Origin: a bacterium
Lineage (GTDB): Bacteria; Planctomycetota; JADGBV01
Direction of reading: 5' to 3'
Length of the DNA: 32,757 nt
Assembly (NCBI GenBank): GCA_023261545.1
Contig: JAHFOS010000035.1
Span: 1-32,757, forward strand
Under the pieces are notes generated by a model. It worked only from the letters and a program-made list of their open reading frames with translations, was not told where the DNA came from and did not search any database. The position numbers and the translations under genes were made by a program. Each line of letters opens with the position of its first letter. Position 1 is the first letter of the stretch. Positions 25,723-32,757 of the stretch are shown in pieces.

Positions 25723-26165
25723 AGCAAGATTCTGATGAGGTGGTCACGATCCTTCCCTTTATCGGCGACAAGGTGCTGATGCAGTTGCGTGACTTTAAGC
25801 CGGAGATCAAATATCCCGGTTGTTGGGGATTTTTCAGCGGTTCTGTCCAGGTGGGAGAAGAGCCGGACCAGGCAGCCCGACGCGAATTGTTGGAGGAAAT
25901 CGGCTATGATGCAAAAGTGATGATCCATTTGGGTCGAATCGTTATCACTGGATCCAACAATCTCAGCGCCCATATCTACTCTTGCTCCATCCAAGTTCCC
26001 CTGGAACGACTAACACTCACGGAGGGGGTTGAAATGGCACTCGCAACACCAGAACAGATTCGATTAAATAAAATTTACTCAGGATCTCTCAGCAAATTTT
26101 TTCCCGTGGCCAACACCTTTTTTATTCAAGAAGCATTGGATCTCGCCCTCGCTTCACGCAAATGA
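25719..26165 (+). CDS. Nudix hydrolase
   Basis: The 148-residue protein contains a complete Nudix box from Gly41 to about Gly62: Gly41, Glu47, then Arg55-Glu56-Leu57 and Glu59-Glu60 ('REL.EE.G'), which bind the divalent metal. 'IKYPGCWGFFSGSVQVGEE' precedes it as usual. Nudix enzymes cleave nucleoside-diphosphate linkages; in sugar loci they resemble GDP-mannose mannosyl hydrolases or housecleaning enzymes. ATG 25719 was preferred to an in-frame TTG at 25650, since the domain begins soon after it. Its end overlaps the next start (ATGA at 26162). The specific substrate is unknown. Confidence 0.85.
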   Translation: MKQDSDEVVTILPFIGDKVLMQLRDFKPEIKYPGCWGFFSGSVQVGEEPDQAARRELLEEIGYDAKVMIHLGRIVITGSNNLSAHIYSCSIQVPLERLTLTEGVEMALATPEQIRLNKIYSGSLSKFFPVANTFFIQEALDLALASRK

Positions 26166-28741
26166 TCCAACAGATCAATATCTCCCAACAGGATAAAAAC
26201 GAATTATCGAATCTCCAAATTGACCCCGCGTCAATCAAGGACGACTTTTACGATTATTCAAAAGTCGTTGTGAAAAAACCATGGGGTTACGAGTACCTTA
26301 TCTTTGCGAATGAGATCATTGCGGTCTGGATTCTTTATCTGAAGCCGGGGGCGCAAACCTCAATGCATTGTCACCCAAATAAAAAAACCTCGCTCGTTGT
26401 CCTGGAGGGAAAGGTTCATTGCTCTATGTTAACCCAAAAAAATGATTGCGCTGCCGGAGAGGGGCTGCTGATTGACAAAGGAGTTTTTCATCAGACAACG
26501 ACCCTTTCTGAAAACGGCGCCTTTGTGATGGAGATCGAGACGCCGGTCAATAAGCGGGACCTCGCCCGCCTCAAGGACAGATACGGACGCGAAGGGATGG
26601 GGTACGAGACCGAAGATCAGCACTCGTTCAATACACAGAACTACAACTACATTTCATTCAATAATCTCGATATTCAGCATAATCTAAAGAAGCGATTCGG
26701 CCAGTGCTCGATGACCTTCAAAAAATTAGCCGATGAAAAAGGGTTGAGGGAACTCTTCAAGCACCATTCTGAGGATGTGATCTGTCTCCTGCGAGGTCAG
26801 CTCTCAAGTCCGGATCGACCCTCCGTCATCCAGGTCGGTGACACCATGACGATCAGTTTGAAAGAAATTGGAAAATTGACGATCACTCAACCGGTCGAAC
26901 TGCTCATTATCAAAAAAATCGACCACGTGATCAAGGTTTCCGACTACATCGCCTCCTTTCTCGCTCAACGCCACCTCAACCCTGTCTTTGCGGTCCCGGG
27001 CGAGGCGAATGTCCACCTCCTCGATTCGATCGGTCGCCACGAGGGATCGTCACTCATTTGCACTCAGATTGAAAAGAGTGCCAGTCTCGCGGTCGAGGCA
27101 TTTGCCAAGGTTCGAAGTGATCTGGGAGTCCTCGTCGTCTCTTCCGGAGCGGCAACCGCGAACAGCCTCCCGGGGGTGGCGAATGCCTGGGTCGATTCGA
27201 CACCGATCCTGATTCTGTCAGGACAGGCCCGAACCGATCAGGATGCCGATGGGTGTGTCCGTCAATTGGGGAACAAGTCTCTTAATATTGTCGATCTCAT
27301 CCGACCGATCACAAAATATGCCGTTAGGGTCGTTGAACCGCTCAGCATTCGCTACCATTTGGAGAAAGCGATTTGTCTCGCCCGAGAAGGGAGGCCAGGT
27401 CCGGTCTGGATCGATCTCCCCATTGATATTCAGGGAATGCAGATCGATGCCGACGAGCTAAAAGGATTTGATCCCTCCGAGCTTAAGTCAAATCGAAGAG
27501 AATGCACTCCGCAGGTACAACAACTGTTCGAACTTCTTAAAAAAGCGTCGCGACCGGTGCTCCTGGCAGGCAGTGGCGTCCGCAACGCGCGTGCAGAGGA
27601 TGATCTCATCAAGCTGATCGAAGTTCTAAAAATACCGGCGCTCACCAGCCGTCGCGGGGCTGACCTGGTTCCCGATGACCATCCCTTTTTCTTTGGAAGA
27701 CCGGGGACCTATGGCCAAAGAAGCGCCAATTTTATCATCCAGAACTGCGACCTCCTCATCAGTATCGGGTCGAGGCTTGCGATCCCTCTGATCGGACGCA
27801 ACACCGCTGCCTTTGCCCGTGCCGCCCGAAAGGTCGTCGTCGACATCGATCCGCGTGAGCTTCAAAAACCGACGATCCATGCGGATCTCGCCATCGAATC
27901 GGATGCGGGCGATTTTATCAAGGCTTGCTTGAGCCAATCAATAAAAAATATCCCTCGCTATGCGACATGGCTGGAACGCTGCCGCGGCTGGAGAACAAAA
28001 TTTCCACCAAATTCATACTCCGGCCCCTCGCTACTGTTCCGGGATCCCGAGGAAAAGGGACCCATTTATCCACTTCCCCTCCTCCGGACTCTTGCTGAAG
28101 CACTTGGTAAAAATGAGCTGGTGGTCGCCGATGGCGGCCCCCCATTGATCTACACCCTGCTCGGGTTCCGATTCAAATCGGGTCAACGCCTGATCAGCTC
28201 GACCGGTTTGGAGTTGCCAGGGTTTGCGGTTGCGGGAGCGATTGGCGCCAGTGTTGCCAGAAACAGAGGACAGATCGTCTGCCTTTGCGAAGATCGGGGT
28301 TTCCAGATCAGCATTCATGAACTCCAGACCATTTTGGATAACCGACTTCCGATCAAGGTTTTGATGCTTAAAAGCAAAGGACATTCGATTATCCGGAATG
28401 TTCAGCGAGACTACTTTGGAGGGAGATTTGTTGGAACGGACAACGAACTCCGGTTGGGTGTCGCCCCTCTTTTACAGATTGCAAAGGTTTTCGGATTTCC
28501 CACCTTTGAGGTGACGCAAAACGAGCAGCTCCCGGCAGTCCTGAGAGAATGGCTTCAAATAACCGGTCCCGCTGTCTGTGAAGTCCTGGTTGAAGACGAC
28601 CAGGACAAGCTTCCTCGTCCCGGTTTTACGATCCGGGACGACAAAAAATGGGTTGCGAAACCGCTGGAAGATATGTATCCGCTGCTTGACCGCGAAGTTT
28701 TGAAACAAAACATGCTGATCGATCTTGTCCAAGAGGATTAG
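26162..28741 (+). CDS. Cupin fused to a degenerate thiamine-diphosphate (acetolactate-synthase-like) enzyme
   Basis: The protein has 859 residues. Residues ~38-130 form a cupin of the mannose-6-phosphate-isomerase type: 'KKPWGYEY', metal ligands His69 and His71 in 'SMHCHPNKK', Glu82, and His110. Residues ~165-250 look like a second, ligand-poor cupin. From ~256 to the end runs a complete-length ThDP enzyme with the N-terminal Glu304 ('TQIEKSASLAVEAFA') kept. The cofactor-binding region is altered: the GDG motif reads Glu710-Asp711-Arg712 and the paired Asn are Lys737-Ser738, so the Mg-binding Asn is lost. 'GPGGTN' is 'SGAATAN'. It is clearly paralogous to the next gene over its whole ThDP length. 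The ThDP part may be catalytically weak or a structural or regulatory subunit. I know no standard enzyme with this fusion. Confidence 0.85.
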   Translation: MIQQINISQQDKNELSNLQIDPASIKDDFYDYSKVVVKKPWGYEYLIFANEIIAVWILYLKPGAQTSMHCHPNKKTSLVVLEGKVHCSMLTQKNDCAAGEGLLIDKGVFHQTTTLSENGAFVMEIETPVNKRDLARLKDRYGREGMGYETEDQHSFNTQNYNYISFNNLDIQHNLKKRFGQCSMTFKKLADEKGLRELFKHHSEDVICLLRGQLSSPDRPSVIQVGDTMTISLKEIGKLTITQPVELLIIKKIDHVIKVSDYIASFLAQRHLNPVFAVPGEANVHLLDSIGRHEGSSLICTQIEKSASLAVEAFAKVRSDLGVLVVSSGAATANSLPGVANAWVDSTPILILSGQARTDQDADGCVRQLGNKSLNIVDLIRPITKYAVRVVEPLSIRYHLEKAICLAREGRPGPVWIDLPIDIQGMQIDADELKGFDPSELKSNRRECTPQVQQLFELLKKASRPVLLAGSGVRNARAEDDLIKLIEVLKIPALTSRRGADLVPDDHPFFFGRPGTYGQRSANFIIQNCDLLISIGSRLAIPLIGRNTAAFARAARKVVVDIDPRELQKPTIHADLAIESDAGDFIKACLSQSIKNIPRYATWLERCRGWRTKFPPNSYSGPSLLFRDPEEKGPIYPLPLLRTLAEALGKNELVVADGGPPLIYTLLGFRFKSGQRLISSTGLELPGFAVAGAIGASVARNRGQIVCLCEDRGFQISIHELQTILDNRLPIKVLMLKSKGHSIIRNVQRDYFGGRFVGTDNELRLGVAPLLQIAKVFGFPTFEVTQNEQLPAVLREWLQITGPAVCEVLVEDDQDKLPRPGFTIRDDKKWVAKPLEDMYPLLDREVLKQNMLIDLVQED

Positions 28742-28745
28742 AAGA

Positions 28746-30557
28746 ATGACACCGATGCGCCTTGCGGATTATGTGATTGAATTTTTTGAGGCCCAAGGGG
28801 TGGAGCATGTATTTACCGTCTCGGGGGGAGGCTCAATCTTCCTTTGTGATGCCCTCGCTCAAGCCAAAAAAATGAAATATGTCGCCTGTCACCACGAGCA
28901 GGCCGCCTCGATGGCAACCGAGGCGTATGCGCGTGTCCGCAATGGCCTGGGGGTCACACTCGTCACCACAGGTCCCGGTGGAACCAACGCCGTGACCGGA
29001 GTTGCCGGCTCTTGGCTTGACCATGTGCCCCATATCACCATTTCGGGACAGGTCTTTCTCGGACAAACGATCAGTCGTCATCCCGGCACACGAACCATAG
29101 GTATCCAAGAAATTAATATTGTTGATATCGTGAAACCGATCACCAAGTACGCCGTCATGGTGGAAGATGCCCAGGAGATCCGCTACCACCTTGAAAAGGC
29201 GGTTTACCTCGCAACTCACGGAAGGCCCGGGCCGACCTGGATTGACATTCCGGGCAATATTCAAAACTCTAAAATCAATCCGGCCACACTTCGTGGATTT
29301 GACCCGGCAGAATATGTTGTCAAAACAGACTCGGATCTTGTCGAAAAAGTTTCCGAGGTTGTGAGGCTGCTTAAGTCGGCTCGTCGCCCCCTCGTTCATG
29401 TCGGTCAGGGGGTGCGTATCGCGCGGGCGGAGACTGAGTTCTTTCAGATCGTGGAGCGCTATCAAATCCCCTTTGTGACGGCACGGAACATGAATGATTG
29501 CGTTGATTCAAGCCATGAACTCTACGTCGGGCGACCCGGAACCTTTGCGCAGAGGGGGGCTAACTTCGCCGTTCAGACCTCGGATGTTTATCTGGCGATC
29601 GGAACGAGACTGGGCTTGGCACAAACCGGCTACAATGGGAAAGATTACGCACGAAACGCCAAGATCGTGATGGTCGACATCGATCAGGCAGAGTTGGACA
29701 AGGATATCCTGAACCTCCACCTGAAGGTCCAAACCGATGCCAAACTATTCCTTCAGGAGCTTTCACGCCAGCTCTCGCTCACGAAGATCGCAACCCAACA
29801 GTGGAGCGACTGGCAGGGCCAGTGCCAAAAATGGAAAAAGAAGTATCCGGTGGTATTGCCCGAGTATCGGAATCAGGCCGGGAGTGTTAACTCCTACCAC
29901 TTCATCGATCTCTTATCCGAGGCACTGACGCCCGAAGATGTCGTCGTCACCGATATGGGGTTTGCCTTTCAAAATACCCATCAGGCGTTTCGGATCAAAA
30001 AGGGACAGCGGGTTTTTACAAATGGTGGTCTCGCCTCGATGGGTTGGGGACTCCCCGCGGCCGTCGGGGCCTGTTTTGGAAATGGAAAGAAACGCACTAT
30101 CTGTCTTGGCGGGGAAGGCGGGCTCCTCATGACGATCCAGGAATTAGCAACCATCATGCACCACAAGTTGCCCGTCAAGGTTTTCGTCTTTAATAATGGG
30201 GGTTACCTCACAATCAAACAAACCCAAGAGCTTGGGTTTGAAGGACGTCTGATGGGGAGCACCGCCGATTCGGGGATTTCGTTCCCTGACTTTATGAAGC
30301 TCGCAGAGGCGCATGGTTTTAAAGGGGTGCGTCTGAATTCACACGAGGGACTCAAAAAGAGGATCGAAGAGGTCATCAGCACGGACGGCCCGGTCCTCTG
30401 TGAACTGATGATGGACCACAACCAGCTTCAGGCCCCGAAAGCCATCAATCGCAGAAATCCGGACGGGACCATGAAGCCGACGCTCCTCGAGGATAGTTTT
30501 CCATTTTTGGATCCGAAAGAGGTTGAGAAAAATTTGAGTATCGTCAACAAAACGTGA
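28746..30557 (+). CDS. Thiamine-diphosphate-dependent enzyme, acetolactate-synthase-like
   Basis: The 603-residue protein has the PYR, central and PP domains of the acetolactate synthase superfamily. The catalytic Glu51 lies in 'CHHEQAASMATEAYAR', 'VTTGPGGTNAVTGVAGSW' follows, and the ThDP motif runs from Glu457 (GGEGG, with Glu for the usual Asp) to Asn483-Asn484 ('FVFNNGGYLTI'). The acceptor-side 'SMGWGLPAAVGACFG' is intact, so it should bind ThDP. Possible roles are 2-keto acid decarboxylation or, as with YerE in yersiniose synthesis, two-carbon addition to a keto-sugar. An AAGAGGA lies eight bases before ATG 28746. Its upstream neighbour is a fused paralogue (for example 'PITKYAV', 'IRYHLEKA' and 'GRPGP.WID' are shared), so the two may form a heteromer. 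Confidence 0.92.
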   Translation: MTPMRLADYVIEFFEAQGVEHVFTVSGGGSIFLCDALAQAKKMKYVACHHEQAASMATEAYARVRNGLGVTLVTTGPGGTNAVTGVAGSWLDHVPHITISGQVFLGQTISRHPGTRTIGIQEINIVDIVKPITKYAVMVEDAQEIRYHLEKAVYLATHGRPGPTWIDIPGNIQNSKINPATLRGFDPAEYVVKTDSDLVEKVSEVVRLLKSARRPLVHVGQGVRIARAETEFFQIVERYQIPFVTARNMNDCVDSSHELYVGRPGTFAQRGANFAVQTSDVYLAIGTRLGLAQTGYNGKDYARNAKIVMVDIDQAELDKDILNLHLKVQTDAKLFLQELSRQLSLTKIATQQWSDWQGQCQKWKKKYPVVLPEYRNQAGSVNSYHFIDLLSEALTPEDVVVTDMGFAFQNTHQAFRIKKGQRVFTNGGLASMGWGLPAAVGACFGNGKKRTICLGGEGGLLMTIQELATIMHHKLPVKVFVFNNGGYLTIKQTQELGFEGRLMGSTADSGISFPDFMKLAEAHGFKGVRLNSHEGLKKRIEEVISTDGPVLCELMMDHNQLQAPKAINRRNPDGTMKPTLLEDSFPFLDPKEVEKNLSIVNKT

Positions 30558-30597
30558 AAAGGCGGTAATCGTTGGACTGTTACAAAGGAGAAAACCT

Positions 30598-31116
30598 ATG
30601 CCAAGAAAAGCGCTCATACTAACCGGAAAGCTCGTTCAAGATCACGAGTTCACCTACCCCTACTATCGTCTTCAGGAAGAGGGGTATGAGGTGGATGTTG
30701 TCGTAAAGGGAGATACCGAAGTGTTCGGAGCGATCGGCGTGAAGGTGACCCCGACCAAGAAATTCAGTGAAGCGAGAATCCAGGATTACCTTCTGTTGGT
30801 CGTCCCTGGTGGCGCCAAATGCATGGAGTACGTCCGGCAAGATGAGGGATTCCTAAAGTTCATTGCCGATTTTCATGCTGCGGGCAAGGTGATTGCGAGC
30901 ATTTGCCACGGCACCCAGATGCTCATCTCGGCGAATCTCGTGAAGGGGCGAAAGATGTCCGGCTACTACAGCATCAAGGATGACATTCGCAATGCCGGAG
31001 GGAAATATGTCGATGCCCCGTTCGTTAATGATGGACGGATCGTCACCTCTCCTCATTACAAACACCTCGGCCCCTGGATGAAGGAAGTGATCGCCGAAGT
31101 GAACCGAGGATTGTGA
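30598..31116 (+). CDS. DJ-1/PfpI-family protein
   Basis: The 172-residue single-domain protein has the nucleophile elbow 'IASICHGTQMLISA' with Cys103-His104, and an acidic residue near the N-terminus (Glu17, 'VQDHEFTYP') where PfpI/DJ-1 proteins keep the Glu that tunes the cysteine. Family members include amidases, deglycase-like enzymes, chaperones and hydratases. It has the strongest ribosome-binding site of the block, AAAGGAG seven bases before ATG 30598, after a 40-base gap. Its stop overlaps the HAD gene's GTG (GTGA). Its role in a sugar locus is unclear; hydrolysis of an amide or handling of a reactive aldehyde are guesses. Confidence 0.88.
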   Translation: MPRKALILTGKLVQDHEFTYPYYRLQEEGYEVDVVVKGDTEVFGAIGVKVTPTKKFSEARIQDYLLLVVPGGAKCMEYVRQDEGFLKFIADFHAAGKVIASICHGTQMLISANLVKGRKMSGYYSIKDDIRNAGGKYVDAPFVNDGRIVTSPHYKHLGPWMKEVIAEVNRGL

Positions 31117-31781
31117 GTCCGCCCTTTCGTGGAATCCTTTTTGATTTTGATGGGACTCTCGCCGACACGATGAAAGAGCACTATCTTGCCTGGAAGTTGA
31201 CGATGGCAGCCTACGGGATCCGGATTCGGGCAGAGGATTATTATCCCCTTGAGGGAATGGGACCGCATGAATTGGCGGCACTCTTCATCCAGGAGCACCC
31301 CTCATTAGGTCCGAAGTTGGGTGAGATTGTCCAAAAAAAGAAACAGTGCTACGTGGACAACATCAATCTCAAGTTCTACCCTGACGTGAAACGACTTGTC
31401 GCTGATCTCAAAAAAACGGATGTTCGAATGGGGATCGTCACGGCAGGACATCTCGATCAGCTCACGCAGTCGACCCCTGCCACCTTCTTGGGCCAGTTCA
31501 ATGCCTTGGTGACTGGGGACGAATTCAAGCGAGGGAAACCGTATCCTGACCCGTACCTTAAGGGAGCGGAGAAGCTAAACCTCAAACCCGAAGAATGTAT
31601 CGCCGTTGAGAATGCCCCCTTGGGGGTCACATCAGCCAAAAAGGCGGGGATTTATTGCATGGCAATTTGTTCGACTGTCGAGCCTCGCGCCTTGAGTGAG
31701 GCCGATGAAGTCATCCCCTCTTTCAGGGATCTCAGGCACTCCCCAAAAATTCGGAAGATTTTTAAAAATGCGAGAATTTGA
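31113..31781 (+). CDS. HAD-superfamily phosphatase/phosphomutase (beta-PGM-like)
   Basis: The 222-residue protein shows the nucleophile motif with Asp11 and Asp13 (ILFDFDGTLADT), a helical cap, the Thr motif 'MGIVTAGH', Lys in 'KRGKPYPDPYLKGAEKL' and the acidic motif 'AVENAPLGVTSAKKAG'. This is the HAD-IA layout of beta-phosphoglucomutases and sugar phosphatases. The start is GTG 31113, overlapping the DJ-1 stop as GTGA. Its end overlaps the methyltransferase start. The likely substrate is a phosphorylated sugar or small acid of the same pathway. Confidence 0.9.
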   Translation: MSPPFRGILFDFDGTLADTMKEHYLAWKLTMAAYGIRIRAEDYYPLEGMGPHELAALFIQEHPSLGPKLGEIVQKKKQCYVDNINLKFYPDVKRLVADLKKTDVRMGIVTAGHLDQLTQSTPATFLGQFNALVTGDEFKRGKPYPDPYLKGAEKLNLKPEECIAVENAPLGVTSAKKAGIYCMAICSTVEPRALSEADEVIPSFRDLRHSPKIRKIFKNARI

Positions 31782-32448
31782 TCTCCTCAAGGGATACCCA
31801 GAGCCAAAGGAGCCGAGGCTCGTTCACCCCAAGATCCGAACAATTCATCACCGGATCATCGCGAGTGATCGTGGAAGGGAATTTTACGACGGTGATCGGA
31901 ACAGCGGTTATGGGGGCCTCAAGTATGACGGCCGGTGGATCCCAATCGCAAAAAATATTTGCCATGAATATGGCCTCAATGAACGCTCTTCGGTTCTGCA
32001 GATCGGCTGCGACAAGGGTTTCCTTCTAAACGACCTGCGCACCCTCCACCCTCAAATGAAGGTCCGGGGTGTTGAAGTCTCTGATTATGCGATCGAGACA
32101 GCGATGCCGTCCGTCAAACCGTTGATCCGTAAGGCATCGTTTACCGAAATCCCTTTCGAAGATCATGAGTTTGATTGTGTGATCGCGATCGGCCCCGTCT
32201 ACTCCCTCAATCTGACCGATGCGATCCGATGTCTGAAGGAGATTGGGCGAGTTGGTAAGGGGAAGGGCTTTATCACTCTCGGTGCCTACGAAACGGAAGA
32301 AGATTTTCGTCTCTTCCGCTACTGGACGTTGTTGGGATGCACGATTCTTTCCAAAAATGATTGGATTGAAGTTTTGAGACATGTGGGTTATTCGGGCGAT
32401 TACAGATTTAATACGGCACTATCATTGAATCTTAAAGAAAAACCGTAA
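31768..32448 (+). CDS. Class I SAM-dependent methyltransferase
   Basis: The 226-residue protein has SAM motif I at about residues 75-88 ('SVLQIGCDKGFLL'), the acidic loop 'VRGVEVSDYAIE', motif post-I/II 'FDCVIAIGPVYSLN', and 'GFITLGAYETEED'. Motif I has Gln for the usual Asp/Glu and Asp-Lys in the Gly loop, unusual but tolerable. ATG 31768 overlaps the HAD gene by 14 bases; earlier in-frame starts lie within the HAD gene. It is the last gene of the lower-GC block and may O-, N- or C-methylate the sugar product. The target is unknown. Confidence 0.86.
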   Translation: MREFDLLKGYPEPKEPRLVHPKIRTIHHRIIASDRGREFYDGDRNSGYGGLKYDGRWIPIAKNICHEYGLNERSSVLQIGCDKGFLLNDLRTLHPQMKVRGVEVSDYAIETAMPSVKPLIRKASFTEIPFEDHEFDCVIAIGPVYSLNLTDAIRCLKEIGRVGKGKGFITLGAYETEEDFRLFRYWTLLGCTILSKNDWIEVLRHVGYSGDYRFNTALSLNLKEKP

Positions 32449-32669
32449 ACCCATGAAGGCCAGCAAAGGGCACTAATCCTAATCCCCCAACCCCGTGCCC
32501 GCCGTATCGCGCCTTGGCTCAACATGACGCCGGCCGCAGCGCGAAATGCCGCTCAAAACGAGGATTTTTCGACCCGCGCTGTCAGCCTCGTGGCATCCTG
32601 CCACATCGGCCGGTCGGATGGAGTTCCTTGCAGTCCCGCCCTGAAATCTACAGGCCGATCATAGCTACA
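32449..32669. other. Intergenic gap at the right edge of the low-GC block
   Basis: About 220 bases of GC-rich sequence follow the methyltransferase gene. I see no convincing gene. A perfect small hairpin, GTGGCA-TCC-TGCCAC, lies at 32590-32604 without a T-tract. The continuation of the truncated glycosyltransferase was sought here in all plus frames and not found. Confidence 0.5.
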
Positions 32670-32757
32670 TCATGAGGGCATGGGGACCCCCATGGCCTTG
32701 AGCAGCTCGCGCTGCTTCTTGGTGATCTCCAGGAGTAGGCGCTGGCCCGAAGAGGTG
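32670..32757 (-). CDS. 3' end of an unidentified gene, possibly a transposase
   Basis: On the minus strand the last 28 codons of an open frame enter from the right edge and end at TGA (32672-32670), with 'LLLEITKKQRELLKAMGVPM' near the C-terminus. The basic, Leu-rich helix followed by a short 'LGVP'-type tail reminds me of C-termini of DDE transposases, but the piece is too short to assign. A mobile element here would fit the edge of a transferred block. Confidence 0.35.
   Translation of the reverse strand, partial: TSSGQRLLLEITKKQRELLKAMGVPMPS

Larger units (their letters stand above)
23398..32448. other. Lower-GC gene block, probably acquired by horizontal transfer
   Basis: By eye, GC per 60-base row falls from about 62-63% in the upstream operon (37/60 at 16561-16620, 38/60 at 19081-19140) to 37-55% here (22/60 at 24481-24540, 25/60 at 26221-26280, 33/60 at 30241-30300). 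Codons ending in A or T become common. The left edge coincides with a truncated glycosyltransferase. The right edge is near 32450, where GC-rich sequence resumes. All genes are on the plus strand and mostly overlap or abut. Confidence 0.65.

Noticed and set aside
26162-30557. Acetolactate synthase large and small subunits for branched-chain amino acids (ilvB/ilvN)
   Set aside because: There is no ACT-domain small subunit, one copy is fused to a cupin and lacks the Mg-binding Asn, and the neighbours are sugar enzymes.
23398-32669. Remainder of the truncated glycosyltransferase displaced within or to the right of the low-GC block
   Set aside because: No frame in the gene gaps or in 32449-32669 continues the family motifs.

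Overview
The window comes from a GC-rich, outer-membrane-bearing (diderm) bacterium. The evidence is a Kdo transferase (waaA), a TraF-like outer-membrane barrel protein, several signal peptides and an ADP-heptose pathway. GyrA has a 'KPSQRR' active-site neighbourhood that I associate with Planctomycetes/Verrucomicrobia/Lentisphaerae-type and candidate-phylum bacteria. The GlmU-like protein belongs to a family I also associate with those groups and Bacteroidetes. The phylum is therefore a guess (PVC-like or a candidate phylum), and no genus can be named. No rRNA, tRNA or CRISPR array was seen.

Left third (1-12183), housekeeping and envelope genes on both strands: a partial secreted protein running off the left edge (minus); a GNAT/Eis-like acetyltransferase (plus); gyrA (minus) divergent from waaA (plus); a TraF-like barrel protein (minus); a GlmU-like sugar nucleotidyltransferase followed after 4 bases by a MoxR ATPase (plus). 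Three intergenic gaps carry related hairpins built from CACAGAG or CACAGATT words.

Middle (12370-23398), a plus-strand surface-sugar operon, mostly ATGA-coupled: a GmhA-like isomerase, GmhB, a transaldolase, two SDR epimerases, a heptose kinase/nucleotidyltransferase with its domains in reverse order, a Gfo/Idh oxidoreductase, a nucleotide-sugar dehydrogenase without its catalytic cysteine, and an SDR without its Tyr/Lys dyad. Then come an SDR remnant, an MsbA-type ABC exporter and the first ~130 residues of a TIGR04372-type glycosyltransferase. The first enzymes could convert sedoheptulose-7-phosphate to an NDP-heptose, which the later oxidoreductases and epimerases would modify.

Right third (23398-32448), plus strand, with visibly lower GC and different codon use. 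It starts exactly where the glycosyltransferase is cut off and looks like a transferred block. It encodes two DegT aminotransferases, a Nudix hydrolase, a cupin fused to a degenerate ThDP enzyme, an apparently intact ThDP paralogue, a DJ-1/PfpI protein, a HAD phosphatase and a methyltransferase. My working hypothesis is a pathway to an unusual, perhaps branched-chain, amino sugar that uses a paired ThDP enzyme. GC-rich DNA returns after 32450, and the last 88 bases hold the 3' end of an unidentified minus-strand gene.
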